Positions 33,615 through 42,831 of a stretch of DNA of 64,000 nucleotides are shown in pieces. The stretch covers positions 992,001-1,056,000 of the forward strand of contig NZ_CP118164.1 of assembly GCF_028748185.1 (NCBI RefSeq). Reading direction: 5' to 3'. Below the pieces are notes generated by a model, which worked only from the letters and a program-made list of their open reading frames with translations, did not search any database and had not been told where the DNA came from. The number at the start of each line of letters is the position of its first letter. Position 1 is the stretch's first letter. This DNA comes from Bremerella sp. P1. Lineage in GTDB: Bacteria; Planctomycetota; Planctomycetia; Pirellulales; Pirellulaceae. Made by a program: the position numbers and the translations under genes.

Positions 33615-34475
33615 CTATTTACCGGCGATCACCGGATTGGTCAGAATACCGAGCTTTTCGATCTCAACTTCGACCGTATCGCCCGGCTTCAAAAAGACGG
33701 GTGGATTGCGAGCCATGCCCACCCCAGGTGGTGTTCCGGTGTAAATCAAATCGCCCGGCATCAGCGTGCAGACCTGAGAAAGATAAGAGATCAAGAAGTC
33801 GACGCGGAAGATCAACTGGCTCGTCGAAGAATCTTGCATCGTTTCGCCGTTGAGTCGGCACTGAATCCGCAAGTTGTGCGGATCCTCAATCTCGTCGGCC
33901 GTTACCAATTCCGGACCCAGCGGGGCGAAGCTATCAAACGCCTTGCCGAGTAGCCACTGCTTGCCAGGCTTGCCCTTTTGCCAATCGCGTGCCGAGACGT
34001 CGTGCCCGACTGCGTAGCCGGCAACATGGCTCATGGCCTCTTCCTGGGGAATATTCTTTCCGGCACGACCGATCACGACGACCAATTCCGCTTCGTAGTC
34101 GACCTGGCTGCTTACCGAAGGAAGCTCGATCGGCTGGCCAGAAGCTCGCAGGCATGTTGGGAACTTATTGAAGACAACCGGTTCGTCGCCGACGGTCGCC
34201 CCGGTCTCGGCGGCATGGTCGGCGTAATTCAAACCGATGCAAAGAATCTTTTGCGGTTCGACAACCGGGGGAAGCAAGCGAAGCTTACGCGGATCAATCA
34301 ATCGCCCTTCTTCCGCGGCTTCCAAGATGGCCTCCCTATGCATCGATAGCATCGGAAGCAAGTGCTTCATCTGAGTTGGCAACAATGGGTCGGCCTGGTG
34401 TAAGTCGACATAGCCATCACCATGGGCCACGGCCGTGCGTGGGCCAGTTTCACTTTGGTAGCTGATCAGTCGCAT
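33615..34475 (-). CDS. Fumarylacetoacetate hydrolase family protein
   Basis: From ATG 34475 (MRLISYQSETGPRTAV) the protein is 286 residues, which is typical of the FAH family. These enzymes hydrolyse or decarboxylate beta-keto acids such as 4-fumarylacetoacetate or acylpyruvates, using a divalent metal. Metal ligands are seen in DYEAELVVVIGRAG and GHDVSARDWQ, and PQKILCIGLNYADHAAETG and GDLIYTGTPPGVGMAR are signature segments. A TTG start four codons upstream is possible, with AGGAAAG just before it. The substrate is unknown. Confidence 0.87.
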   Translation of the reverse strand: MRLISYQSETGPRTAVAHGDGYVDLHQADPLLPTQMKHLLPMLSMHREAILEAAEEGRLIDPRKLRLLPPVVEPQKILCIGLNYADHAAETGATVGDEPVVFNKFPTCLRASGQPIELPSVSSQVDYEAELVVVIGRAGKNIPQEEAMSHVAGYAVGHDVSARDWQKGKPGKQWLLGKAFDSFAPLGPELVTADEIEDPHNLRIQCRLNGETMQDSSTSQLIFRVDFLISYLSQVCTLMPGDLIYTGTPPGVGMARNPPVFLKPGDTVEVEIEKLGILTNPVIAGK

Positions 34476-34616
34476 ATCCGTCGACAACTTTCCTGAAGAG
34501 CAAGCCTAACAATCGGTAAAAACCGGAGAACCATCAAAACTCAACTTATCGCAATTATTCACGCGCGACAACGAGACGTTTTCTCTTTCCAGCGGTCCAT
34601 CAGACGCCTACGAGCT

Positions 34617-36986
34617 ATGGTTCTAATGGAATTCTCATTTCTTGGACGGGGGGAGTTTGCTGGTCTACGGATTCCAACGTACCTTTCAGCGCTAACCTTC
34701 CAACAACACACAAGCGCGGTAAGCAACGGGCAGCAGCAACTGATGGCCATGGAACCTCATACTAACTCAGGTTCATTCGACCCTGCGGACGAAGCACTCG
34801 GTCCCGCAGATGACCCGATTCACACCATTTCGAATCTCATTGCATGGGCCGACCAGGACTCGGACGAAACCGTCGATGAAGAATTTGGTGAAGCAGACAA
34901 TCAACTGATTCAAGTCAGCCTGGGTATTGCCTCAGGCTTGTTCTACTCGCTGCAGGCAAAGCATTTCCCGACCGCATCGCACTCGCTGCGTGTTGCCAAG
35001 TTGTGCTCTCGTTGGGCCGCAACTCTTGACCTGGAAGCCTACCAACGCGATCAACTCGAAGTCGCCGCCCTGCTGCACGATATCGGCAAGATGGGTGTGC
35101 CTGACTATGTATTGGCTTCCCCCGGCAAGTTGGCAGCCGAAGAACAGCAATTGATGGAGCGCAGCCAGGACATCGGCCTGGAGATCCTTTCGGCTTGCTG
35201 CGATGGCGAAGAGATCGTCGATCTGATCCGCTACAACTATGCCTGGTTCGACGGAACGCAAGGCGACTATCAGCTCAAAGGAAAAGACATCCCGATCGAA
35301 GCACGCATGCTGGCGATCGCCGATGCTTTTGACTCGATGACGGTCGACCAGATTTTCCGCCGAGCTCGCTCGAAAGAACGGGCATTCGCCGAGTTGCAGT
35401 CCTTTGCTGGTTCCCAGTTCGATCCTGACCTGGTCAGTAACTTCTGCGAGATGATGTCGCATCCGTTGCCAACCAGCGGCCAATCGACACGCAACTGGCT
35501 TAAGGTTCTTTCCCCCGAACAAGTCAACAAGCATTGGCGCGTGAATCAGAATGGGGCCAACCCGTCGAAGATGCGTTCACTAGCACCGTTCCAGGAAAGC
35601 ATCGTTCGCCATATTCACGACGCGGTTGTCTTCATCGATATCAACCAGCAGATCCTCGGCTGGAATCAAGCCGCCGAACGTCTCACGGGTTTGACGCGTG
35701 ACGCGGTCGAAGGTCACTATTGGACATCTGAATTGCTCGGCCTCGCCGATCACCAAGGTCGCAAATTCACCCACGAGACCGATCCGGTACGCGTGTCCAT
35801 CACCGCCGGCACCCAGGGCATGCATCGTCTTTCAATCCGCAACTCAGGCGGTAAGTTCGTGACCGTCACGGCCCATATCGTTCCGGTGGTTGGCGAAGAC
35901 GGTAAGAGCCTCGGCACGACCATCCAAATGCACGACACCTCAGGTGTCGAGTCATTAGAAGAACAGATTCAATCGCTGCATTACAAAGCGACCCGTGATC
36001 CACTTACCGGCCTGGTGAACCGAGCCGAAATGGACCGCGGACTGGTCGACATGGTCGAGCGTCACACGACCGCTGGCCGAGCGTGCAGTGTGATCATCTG
36101 CGACATCGACTTCTTCAAAAAGATCAACGATACGTTTGGACACCAGGCCGGCGACGAAGCGCTGATTTGCTTTGCAAAACAGCTTCAGCAACATGCTCGC
36201 TCGGCAGACATCTGTGCACGGTACGGCGGCGAAGAATTCGTCATCCTCTGCCCGAGTTGCAGTAATGAAGAAGCGGGCCAACTGGCCGAAAAGATTCGTA
36301 GCGAAGTCGCGGCGACGCCACAACCGGCACTAGGTGGCAAGACCATGTCCGCCAGCTTTGGTGTTACCGAGCTACAGCGTGGTGATACGGCAGACTCGAT
36401 CTTAAACCGTGCCGACCGAGCTTTACTGCAATCGAAGGAAATGGGTCGTAACATCGTCACCCAGATCGGTAGCGGCCTGAAAGAGCCTGAAATCGGTGAT
36501 CGTCGCAGCTGGTTTACCCGCATGTTTGCCCCGGTCGAACCGGAGGTGCTGATCAAGCGTGCAATGAAGACCAAGGTGCCGCTCAACCTGGCTGCGGAAA
36601 AGATCCGTGGCTTTGTTGCCGATCACCGCGCCGAAGTGCTGAGCGTGAACGAAGAAGCGATCAAGATCATGGTCGACGGGGAATCCTTGCCGCTTCAGCG
36701 GCGTGTGGCAGACCGTGCCGTTCCGCTGATCATCGAACTTAAGTTCAGCCCGATCACGGGCGAAAAAGGTGGGCAGCATACCAAGGTCCAGATTTCCATT
36801 GCCCCGCGTCGCAATCGCGACCGACGTAAACGAGACGCGATCGAACGAGCCCGTCACTTGCTGATGAGTCTGCAATCGTACATGGTGGCCTACGAATTCG
36901 TGGACACTACCTTTGCCGCAGAAGAAGAAGTGCCTTCGTGGTGGAGCAAGCTGTGGGGTAGCTCTCCTAAGCCGGAATCGCGGTAA
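34617..36986 (+). CDS. Degenerate HD-GYP / PAS / GGDEF signalling protein
   Basis: This 789-residue protein seems to be a cytoplasmic c-di-GMP synthase. An HD domain near residues 125-275 has HDIGK (His154-Asp155), but the HD-GYP signature is lost: RYNYAWFDGTQGDY stands where HHExxDGxGYP should be, so phosphodiesterase activity is unlikely. A PAS domain lies at about 325-440 (DAVVFIDINQQILGWNQAAERLTG). The GGDEF domain has an intact active site (RYGGEEFVIL at residues 535-544) and an inhibitory RxxD site (RSAD, 528-531), so it should make c-di-GMP. A C-terminal domain of about 170 residues is unrecognised. The start is uncertain; ATG at 34743 is also possible. Confidence 0.8.
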   Translation: MVLMEFSFLGRGEFAGLRIPTYLSALTFQQHTSAVSNGQQQLMAMEPHTNSGSFDPADEALGPADDPIHTISNLIAWADQDSDETVDEEFGEADNQLIQVSLGIASGLFYSLQAKHFPTASHSLRVAKLCSRWAATLDLEAYQRDQLEVAALLHDIGKMGVPDYVLASPGKLAAEEQQLMERSQDIGLEILSACCDGEEIVDLIRYNYAWFDGTQGDYQLKGKDIPIEARMLAIADAFDSMTVDQIFRRARSKERAFAELQSFAGSQFDPDLVSNFCEMMSHPLPTSGQSTRNWLKVLSPEQVNKHWRVNQNGANPSKMRSLAPFQESIVRHIHDAVVFIDINQQILGWNQAAERLTGLTRDAVEGHYWTSELLGLADHQGRKFTHETDPVRVSITAGTQGMHRLSIRNSGGKFVTVTAHIVPVVGEDGKSLGTTIQMHDTSGVESLEEQIQSLHYKATRDPLTGLVNRAEMDRGLVDMVERHTTAGRACSVIICDIDFFKKINDTFGHQAGDEALICFAKQLQQHARSADICARYGGEEFVILCPSCSNEEAGQLAEKIRSEVAATPQPALGGKTMSASFGVTELQRGDTADSILNRADRALLQSKEMGRNIVTQIGSGLKEPEIGDRRSWFTRMFAPVEPEVLIKRAMKTKVPLNLAAEKIRGFVADHRAEVLSVNEEAIKIMVDGESLPLQRRVADRAVPLIIELKFSPITGEKGGQHTKVQISIAPRRNRDRRKRDAIERARHLLMSLQSYMVAYEFVDTTFAAEEEVPSWWSKLWGSSPKPESR

Positions 36987-37014
36987 GCGAGACGTCACCT
37001 GCGTCCAAGAATCG

Positions 37015-37050
37015 CTCACCCTAGCCCTCTCCCTTCACGGGAGAGGGAGC
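37015..37050. repeat. Half-unit intergenic palindromic repeat
   Basis: CTCACCCTAGCCCTCTCCC and GGGAGAGGG match one half of the 102-nt repeat. It lies between convergent genes (stops at 36986 and 37079) and may end both transcripts. Confidence 0.6.
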
Positions 37051-37078
37051 AAGGCTGAGTCTTCAAATCGGTTCGCTC

Positions 37079-38686
37079 TTAACCGATCAGCTTTTTCAGT
37101 TCGCCGCTGAGATCATCGGCTTTGACGCGCCACTGTTCCAGCGTGTCGCGATGGCGGATAGTGACCGTTTGGTCCTGCATGCTTTCGCCATCGACCGTGA
37201 TACAGAACGGAGTACCCGCTTCGTCTTGTCGACGATAACGACGCCCGACGGCACCCTTCTCGTCGTAGAAGACGTTGTAGTCCTTCTTCAACGAACGGTA
37301 GATGTCCTGTGCCATCTCCGGCATGCCATCCTTCTTCACCAGTGGGAAGATGGCCGCTTTGATCGGGGCAATCCGCGGGTGCAATTTCATCACCGTGCGG
37401 GTTTGCATCTTGCCCTTGTCGTCCGGAGCTTCGTCTTCGGTGAAGGCTTCGCACAAGAAGGCCAGCGTGGCACGGTCGGCACCGGCCGATGGCTCGACCA
37501 CATGCGGCACGAAACGTTCGCCGGTGATGTCATCGCGGTACGACAAGTCCTTGCCGCTACCACGATGCTTTGGCTTGCCATCCTCGTTCAGCTCGACGGT
37601 CATCGGGTTGGTGCTCGGATCGAGCTTGCCTTCCATGTGACTACGCAGGTCGAAGTCACCTCGGTGGGCAATCCCTTCCAATTCGCCATACTCCCCTTCC
37701 GGCAGGAATGGGAACGCATATTCGATATCGGCCGTACCGATCGAGTAGTGGGCCAACTCTTCCGGATCATGTTCGCGGAGGATCAGCTTGCCCTCGTCCA
37801 GCCCCATGTCCTTGTACCACTGGAAGCGACGTTCGCGCCAGTAGCGGTACCAGTCTTGCGACGAGTCAGGATGGCAGAAGAACTCGATTTCCATCTGCTC
37901 GAATTCACGCGAGCGGAACGTGAAGTTACGCGGCGTGATCTCGTTGCGGAAGCTCTTACCAACCTGGGCAATACCAAAGGGAACACGAACGCGGCTGCTG
38001 TCGACCACGTTCTTGAAGTTCACGAAGATACCCTGAGCCGTTTCCGGACGCAGGAACGCCGTATCGGCTTCGCTACCCAACGCACCGATCGTCGTCTTGA
38101 ACATCAGGTTGAATTCGCGCGGCGGAGTCAGCGTTCCCAGGCTCTTGGCATCAGGTCCGAGAACCTGCTCGAAATCATCGACCGTGGTCAACGAAACGAG
38201 TGGACCATCCCACTTCAGTTCGTCCGCGTTCTTGGAACGCATGCCGAAGAACTTGAGTGCCTGGCGTTCGATGTCGGCCTCAGGCGATTCGGAATCACTA
38301 CCGGCGGTGGCGAAGATCTTCTTGCCCTTGGCTTCGACCCAGCGACCTTGGATCTGGTCGTGGCGATAGCGTTTCTTCGACTCGCGGCAGTCGACCATGT
38401 AGTCGTGGAAAAGGTCGTAGTGACCACTGCACTTCCAGACCTGAGGGTGCATGATGATCGTACAGTCGAGACCGGTCATCTCGTACGCAGCCGGGGCACC
38501 AGGAAGTTGGGCCAGGTCGTCGTGTCCGGTGACCATATCACGCCACCAGGCATCCTTGATATTTCGTTTCAGCTCGACGCCCAGCGGGCCGTAGTCCCAA
38601 AATCCATTGATTCCTCCATAGATTTCGGATGACTGAAACATGAAGCCTCGCCGTTTGCACAACGAGACGAGCTTTTCCATTTCCAT
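37079..38686 (-). CDS. glyS: Glycine--tRNA ligase, single-chain type
   Basis: This 535-residue class II synthetase charges tRNA(Gly) and is the single-chain alpha2 type found in eukaryotes, archaea and many bacteria, not the alpha-beta type. The N-terminus has CKRRGFMFQSSEIYGGINGF and DYGPLGVELKRN. Motif 2 and 3 regions are FGIAQVGKSFRNEITPRN and GADRATLAFLCEAF, with ARPETAQGI-like RPETAQGIFVNF before them. The anticodon-binding domain ends the protein (LHPRIAPIKAAIFPLV). The gene is convergent with the c-di-GMP protein. Confidence 0.95.
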   Translation of the reverse strand: MEMEKLVSLCKRRGFMFQSSEIYGGINGFWDYGPLGVELKRNIKDAWWRDMVTGHDDLAQLPGAPAAYEMTGLDCTIIMHPQVWKCSGHYDLFHDYMVDCRESKKRYRHDQIQGRWVEAKGKKIFATAGSDSESPEADIERQALKFFGMRSKNADELKWDGPLVSLTTVDDFEQVLGPDAKSLGTLTPPREFNLMFKTTIGALGSEADTAFLRPETAQGIFVNFKNVVDSSRVRVPFGIAQVGKSFRNEITPRNFTFRSREFEQMEIEFFCHPDSSQDWYRYWRERRFQWYKDMGLDEGKLILREHDPEELAHYSIGTADIEYAFPFLPEGEYGELEGIAHRGDFDLRSHMEGKLDPSTNPMTVELNEDGKPKHRGSGKDLSYRDDITGERFVPHVVEPSAGADRATLAFLCEAFTEDEAPDDKGKMQTRTVMKLHPRIAPIKAAIFPLVKKDGMPEMAQDIYRSLKKDYNVFYDEKGAVGRRYRRQDEAGTPFCITVDGESMQDQTVTIRHRDTLEQWRVKADDLSGELKKLIG

Positions 38687-38868
38687 GGCGTCGATTCTGC
38701 TTGAAGTGGGTGGTTGGCGTAAGTCGTTAACGGGTAAACGTCTTAGTGTACCTCAGTGGTCCCTCAGGCGTCTACGTGGGTCGGCATCGAGCAATTCGCT
38801 CGATTGCCTGGCGGGTTTGCCCTAGAATTCGGACAATTACGCCCCCAAAAGGTTCCCTTATCGCCGTG

Positions 38869-39699
38869 ATGCCCAAAGATCCCATCAATCCGTTTCAGTC
38901 GCCGCAAGCTTCGCCGGACGAGGCCCCGTCCGTCGTTTCGGCCGTGGCAGAAGAGGAATGGCCGTTCGAGGCCACCGAGCTAGCAGTGATCGAGGAAATC
39001 GAGCCCCCTCTGGGTCGACCGATCGTGCCAGGACGCTCATGGGGCAAGATCATCTCCTTTTCCCTTTTGAGCATAGTCGGCTGCTACGGGCTTTGGATTG
39101 GCGTGATGGTGCTGATCGCGTGGCTCTCTGGCAATTCCGATGCGATGAATAGCCTGCTGATACACCACGTGACTTCCTTGCTGTTTGTCGTCCTGCCGGC
39201 GGTTCTGTTTCTACTAACGATTAGCCGTCACTACTTTCAGCAAGATGTCTCGACATTCCGTCGACTCGCCAAACTACTTCGGTTGCGTGAGACCAAGCCG
39301 ATACCCTCGCTGAATTCCCCCAACTGTCAGTTCGTGGCGATCGTCCCGCGTGAGCGGTGGCAGTTTTCCGAATTGGATGTCACGCAGGAAGTCGCCGTAC
39401 TGCATATCAATCCGTACGAGTCGCGGATCATCCTGGAAGGAGCCAAACATCGCTTCTGGATTCCCTCGCATGCACTCCTTAAATGTGGAGTCGACTATCT
39501 AACGAAATCAAAGAAAGAAATCTGGGTCGTTTGTCTGATTATTCAAACAGAGAATGGTCCTCGGGAAGTCTGTCTGCGAGTCGGAAATGTCGATGGCTTC
39601 TGGCAATCGAATGGTCAGCGAAAGTCGGTCGCCGAAAAGTATTGGGGACGCATCATGCTTCTAAAGAAAGCACCGCGGAAAAGCACGGAAGAGAATTAG
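38869..39699 (+). CDS. NPF-x-SP membrane protein, first of three tandem paralogs
   Basis: From the ATG at 38869 the protein has 276 residues. It starts MPKDPINPFQSPQASP, a motif common at the N-terminus of planctomycete membrane proteins, then has an acidic stretch (EEEWPFEATELAVIEEIEPP). Two transmembrane segments follow at about 60-85 and 95-117. The rest is a cytoplasmic domain with VAIVPRERWQFSELD, HINPYESRIILEGAKHRFWIP and VCLIIQTENGPREVCLRVG. The two genes downstream encode similar proteins. No known function. The start is supported by the NPF motif and by loss of the pattern further upstream. Confidence 0.7.
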   Translation: MPKDPINPFQSPQASPDEAPSVVSAVAEEEWPFEATELAVIEEIEPPLGRPIVPGRSWGKIISFSLLSIVGCYGLWIGVMVLIAWLSGNSDAMNSLLIHHVTSLLFVVLPAVLFLLTISRHYFQQDVSTFRRLAKLLRLRETKPIPSLNSPNCQFVAIVPRERWQFSELDVTQEVAVLHINPYESRIILEGAKHRFWIPSHALLKCGVDYLTKSKKEIWVVCLIIQTENGPREVCLRVGNVDGFWQSNGQRKSVAEKYWGRIMLLKKAPRKSTEEN

Positions 39700-39713
39700 C
39701 CAGATCCTTGTAA

Positions 39714-40529
39714 ATGACGTCCCAGGAAACTAATCCGTTCGCTTCACCACAAGCCGTCTCCCAACGAGAAGCGGTCCAGTTGGCAGCCATGCCGCCGACG
39801 ACTCCGTTGGAGGAAGAATCATGGCCTTACGAAGCGACTGAACTAGCCAAGATCGAAGAAATTCCCAGACCGTGGGGACGTCCGATATCGGTTGCCCGGA
39901 AGTGGGGCAATGGTCGCTGGTTGGGGATCTTCTTGTCGTCGCTGGCCTTCATTTACTTTACGTTCTCGTTTATTTTTTTGCTTCTTTCCTCGTCGGAAAG
40001 CACACGGACTTTCGCGAATATGGGGGCGATCGCCGCTACAGTGGCTCTCTTCTTTGGCTTAATGGTGCCGTATTTGGTGTTTTACGATCGCGAAGACGTC
40101 TCTGACCGTGGCAGACTAAGAAAACTTATTCGTAAGCGCAAAGAAGCGATCGACCCTCTGCCTGAGTCAGATGACCCTGTGTTTGTCATGATCGTCCCGC
40201 GAACACGCTGGGTGTTTTCACGCGCCGAGATGACTGCCTATGTGGCGAATGCCCATATCGATCCTGAGCAGAAGCGGCTATTTCTCGACGCCGATCAGTT
40301 CCGCTTTCGAATTCCGGTGAACTCTTTACTGGATGTCTCGGTAGAACCACTACGGAAGTATCCAACCACGTACTGGTTCGTGCGGCTAGTCATTCAAACC
40401 CAGGAAGGCCCCCAAGAGCTTTGTTTTCGACTCGGAAATACCGATCATCTTTGGCAAACCGATGGTCAAAGGGAAGCAGAAGCGAAAGAATATAGGAATC
40501 GTATTCTGCTGCTCAAGAAGGCGTCATGA
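39714..40529 (+). CDS. NPF-x-SP membrane protein, second of three tandem paralogs
   Basis: This 271-residue protein begins MTSQETNPFASPQAVS and repeats the plan of the first paralog: WPYEATELAKIEEIPRPWGRP, two transmembrane segments (about 70-95 and 103-122), and a C-terminal domain with MIVPRTRWVFSRAEM, NAHIDPEQKRLFLDADQFRF and VIQTQEGPQELCFRLGN. It lies 14 bp after the first and overlaps the third by 4 nt (ATGA), so the three are one transcript with likely translational coupling. Confidence 0.75.
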   Translation: MTSQETNPFASPQAVSQREAVQLAAMPPTTPLEEESWPYEATELAKIEEIPRPWGRPISVARKWGNGRWLGIFLSSLAFIYFTFSFIFLLLSSSESTRTFANMGAIAATVALFFGLMVPYLVFYDREDVSDRGRLRKLIRKRKEAIDPLPESDDPVFVMIVPRTRWVFSRAEMTAYVANAHIDPEQKRLFLDADQFRFRIPVNSLLDVSVEPLRKYPTTYWFVRLVIQTQEGPQELCFRLGNTDHLWQTDGQREAEAKEYRNRILLLKKAS

Positions 40530-41332
40530 CCACTGAACCCACCAATCCGTTCGCTTCGCCGACGGCCGACATTTCGGCAACCGGCTCACCGGAGGCCGAT
40601 CAGGCGTATCCGATGACGGCGACGGCGATCGCAGTGATTGAGGACGTGCCGGAAACCCATCGTCGAAAGGTCCGCACGTTGGGCATGCGGTTCTTACTGG
40701 GTCTGCCCAACGTGGTGATCCCCATCGGCCTGGGCATCATGTTCTATACGCTCGCTGCATATGGACCAGCTCGGTTCAACCTGGGAGGGAATGCGTCGCT
40801 GGCACTTTTGGTGATAAGCATCACGCTGTTTTTCGCGATGATCTACGTCCTGACCAACGCGTTCTGCCAGGACCGCTGGTGGGAATCACTCCTTCGGAAA
40901 CAAATCGGTAGTCGCCCTGCCCCGTGGGTCTCGCTGGCAGAGCATCCATCCGAGTTCGTTACGTTGACTTCAACGCAGCCGAAGTCGATGGCATCGTTTC
41001 AGCTGGGCTCGAACGAGGCCGAGATCATCGACATCGGCATGCTTCAGTTGGATAAGACCAAGGGAGAAATGGTCATCGAATGCGACGACCGGCGTTACCG
41101 AGTTCCGCGTCGGTCCCTGCTGGCGTGTGACGTGCAGCAAATCAAGCTGCAGTCCCCTTGGACCACCGTCGTCAAAATTGCTTGTCAGACCGACGAAGGT
41201 CCTCACGAGTTCTGCATCTTGCCGGCCGACATCAAGCCATGGCTTGCGTTCACGCAGCGGTACCGCAAGAAACAAGCGGAACGGCTCGCCCATGAAATCT
41301 ACGAATTACCTGAGACGCGTTCAGCCGATTAG
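40526..41332 (+). CDS. NPF-x-SP membrane protein, third of three tandem paralogs
   Basis: This 268-residue protein begins MTTEPTNPFASPTADIS and has YPMTATAIAVIEDVPETHRRK, two transmembrane segments (about 55-80 and 88-112), then FVTLTSTQPKSMASFQLGSN, IECDDRRYRVPRRSLLACDV and VVKIACQTDEGPHEFCILP. It is the most diverged of the three but keeps the same order of parts. Its ATG overlaps the stop of the second gene. Its stop overlaps the stop of the PhoX-like gene by 4 nt on the other strand. Confidence 0.72.
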   Translation: MTTEPTNPFASPTADISATGSPEADQAYPMTATAIAVIEDVPETHRRKVRTLGMRFLLGLPNVVIPIGLGIMFYTLAAYGPARFNLGGNASLALLVISITLFFAMIYVLTNAFCQDRWWESLLRKQIGSRPAPWVSLAEHPSEFVTLTSTQPKSMASFQLGSNEAEIIDIGMLQLDKTKGEMVIECDDRRYRVPRRSLLACDVQQIKLQSPWTTVVKIACQTDEGPHEFCILPADIKPWLAFTQRYRKKQAERLAHEIYELPETRSAD

Positions 41333-42720
41333 AACAACACGTCTTCCCACGGACCGGTAATCGCGAATGTGATTCCAGGCGTCTGAATGTTGGCAAACAA
41401 CCATTTGCCGTCGGGGCTGAATGTGGAACCAGCCCATTCCTTGTCGACGTACGAGCCACGCAGACCGTTGTGCTCGCCGTTGAGGATAACGTTGTTCTCG
41501 GCGAAGTTATTCAGACGACCATCCTTGCTCAGGGTCAGCATCCGCTGTGGCAGCGGGTCTTCGCCGGCGTAGTCGTTGTCTTCGCAGAGAATCAGGCCCC
41601 CTTGCGGGCTGACGCACAGGTTGTCGGGCATGTTCAGCACACGCTTGTCGCGCGATTCGTAAAGCAGCGTGACCGTTTGCTGCTGCGGATCAAACTGCCA
41701 GATCTGCCCTGCCTTGGCACCACCGCCATCGGTCGCATCGAAGTAAATCAGATCGTTCCCGTACCAGCAGCCTTCGAGTCGAGAGAAGGTCGAACCGCCC
41801 AGCTTCTGGCCTTGCTCGAAAACTGTGTCGACCTTGGCATCGGGACTCGTCTTTTCCAAAGCCGGATTGGCAATGCGGTGCCATTTAACCGGGAACGACG
41901 AGCCATCGGGGAAGCCACCACGCAGGTCAGATTGGCCCACGACCTCGGCGATTTCCAGTACACCACCTTCAGCCAATTGCCCTGGCTTGGTGGGACGGAA
42001 GCGATAGAAGCCAGAGCTTCCTCGGTCTTCGGTCAGATACACATAGCCCGTCTTGCGATCGATGGCGACGGCCTCGTGCACAAAGCGGCCCATTTCCTTG
42101 ATCGGTTTCGCCGTCGCCGTTCCATCGGCAGGAACTTCAAAGACCCAACCATGATCTTTTTCGTAGTGGGACAGCTCGTTGCCATTCTCAGGACCGTAGT
42201 CGGTCTCTTCACAGGTCAGCCAACTTCCCCAAGGAGTCACCCCACCGGCGCAGTTACGGACCGTACCGGAAATGGCCCCGTAGCTGGTCAGCCACTGGCC
42301 TCGCCGGGTGTCAAACTCAAGTTGGGTGCAGCCACCGGTCGCCATACGATCGAACGGGGCACCATTTTTGTAATTGAATGCCGGGCCGGGATTGCTCAGT
42401 TCGTGATTCCGCGTGAGCAGCAGCTTATTTCCCTTCTTGCCGATGACGCCCATGCCGTCATGAGCGGCTGGCGTCGCCTGATGGTCGGACATTTCATCGC
42501 CTGTCCAGCCGTACGAGACATAGCGAAACCCTTCGGGCAGCTTTAGCAGCGGCAGGCCAGTCGCTTCATCCTTGATCGGAATCAACGGAGTCGATTGCCG
42601 GGCAGCTTCGCCAAGTGCCGTACGCTCGCCAAAGGTCGAGAGGGCCCCTCCAATGGCGAATGACCCGAATACAGAGAACGTATCACTCAGGAATTCGCGC
42701 CGCGATTTAGGTTCCGACAT
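41329..42720 (-). CDS. PhoX-family (DUF839) exported phosphatase-like protein
   Basis: From ATG 42720 the protein has 463 residues. It begins MSEPKSRREFLSDTFSVFG, a twin-arginine signal, so it should be exported folded. The body is PhoX-like: LLLTRNHELSNPGPAFNY, WGSWLTCEETDYGPENG, IYFDATDGGGAKAGQIWQFD, MPDNLCVSPQGGLILCEDND and STFSPDGKWLFANIQTPGIT. PhoX enzymes are calcium- and iron-dependent alkaline phosphatases, but some family members lack activity; whether this one acts on phosphate esters is not certain. It follows the SMR gene by 111 bp on the same strand. Confidence 0.85.
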   Translation of the reverse strand: MSEPKSRREFLSDTFSVFGSFAIGGALSTFGERTALGEAARQSTPLIPIKDEATGLPLLKLPEGFRYVSYGWTGDEMSDHQATPAAHDGMGVIGKKGNKLLLTRNHELSNPGPAFNYKNGAPFDRMATGGCTQLEFDTRRGQWLTSYGAISGTVRNCAGGVTPWGSWLTCEETDYGPENGNELSHYEKDHGWVFEVPADGTATAKPIKEMGRFVHEAVAIDRKTGYVYLTEDRGSSGFYRFRPTKPGQLAEGGVLEIAEVVGQSDLRGGFPDGSSFPVKWHRIANPALEKTSPDAKVDTVFEQGQKLGGSTFSRLEGCWYGNDLIYFDATDGGGAKAGQIWQFDPQQQTVTLLYESRDKRVLNMPDNLCVSPQGGLILCEDNDYAGEDPLPQRMLTLSKDGRLNNFAENNVILNGEHNGLRGSYVDKEWAGSTFSPDGKWLFANIQTPGITFAITGPWEDVLF

Positions 42721-42831
42721 GTATATGCCCAAAAAGGGATTGTTAAGAAACACCAATGCCAAGAGGCAAGGTACCTAAGGCACAGCCAAGCTGACAAGCG
42801 ACTTCACGAACTCTTAACATATCGTGCGGTA

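Noticed and set aside
36480-36986. PilZ domain at the C-terminus of the c-di-GMP protein
   Set aside because: The RxxxR and D/NxSxxG signatures of PilZ are not present.
37151-38632. A 493-residue plus-strand reading frame opposite glyS
   Set aside because: Shadow of the glycyl-tRNA synthetase gene; long because of its G/C-rich third positions.
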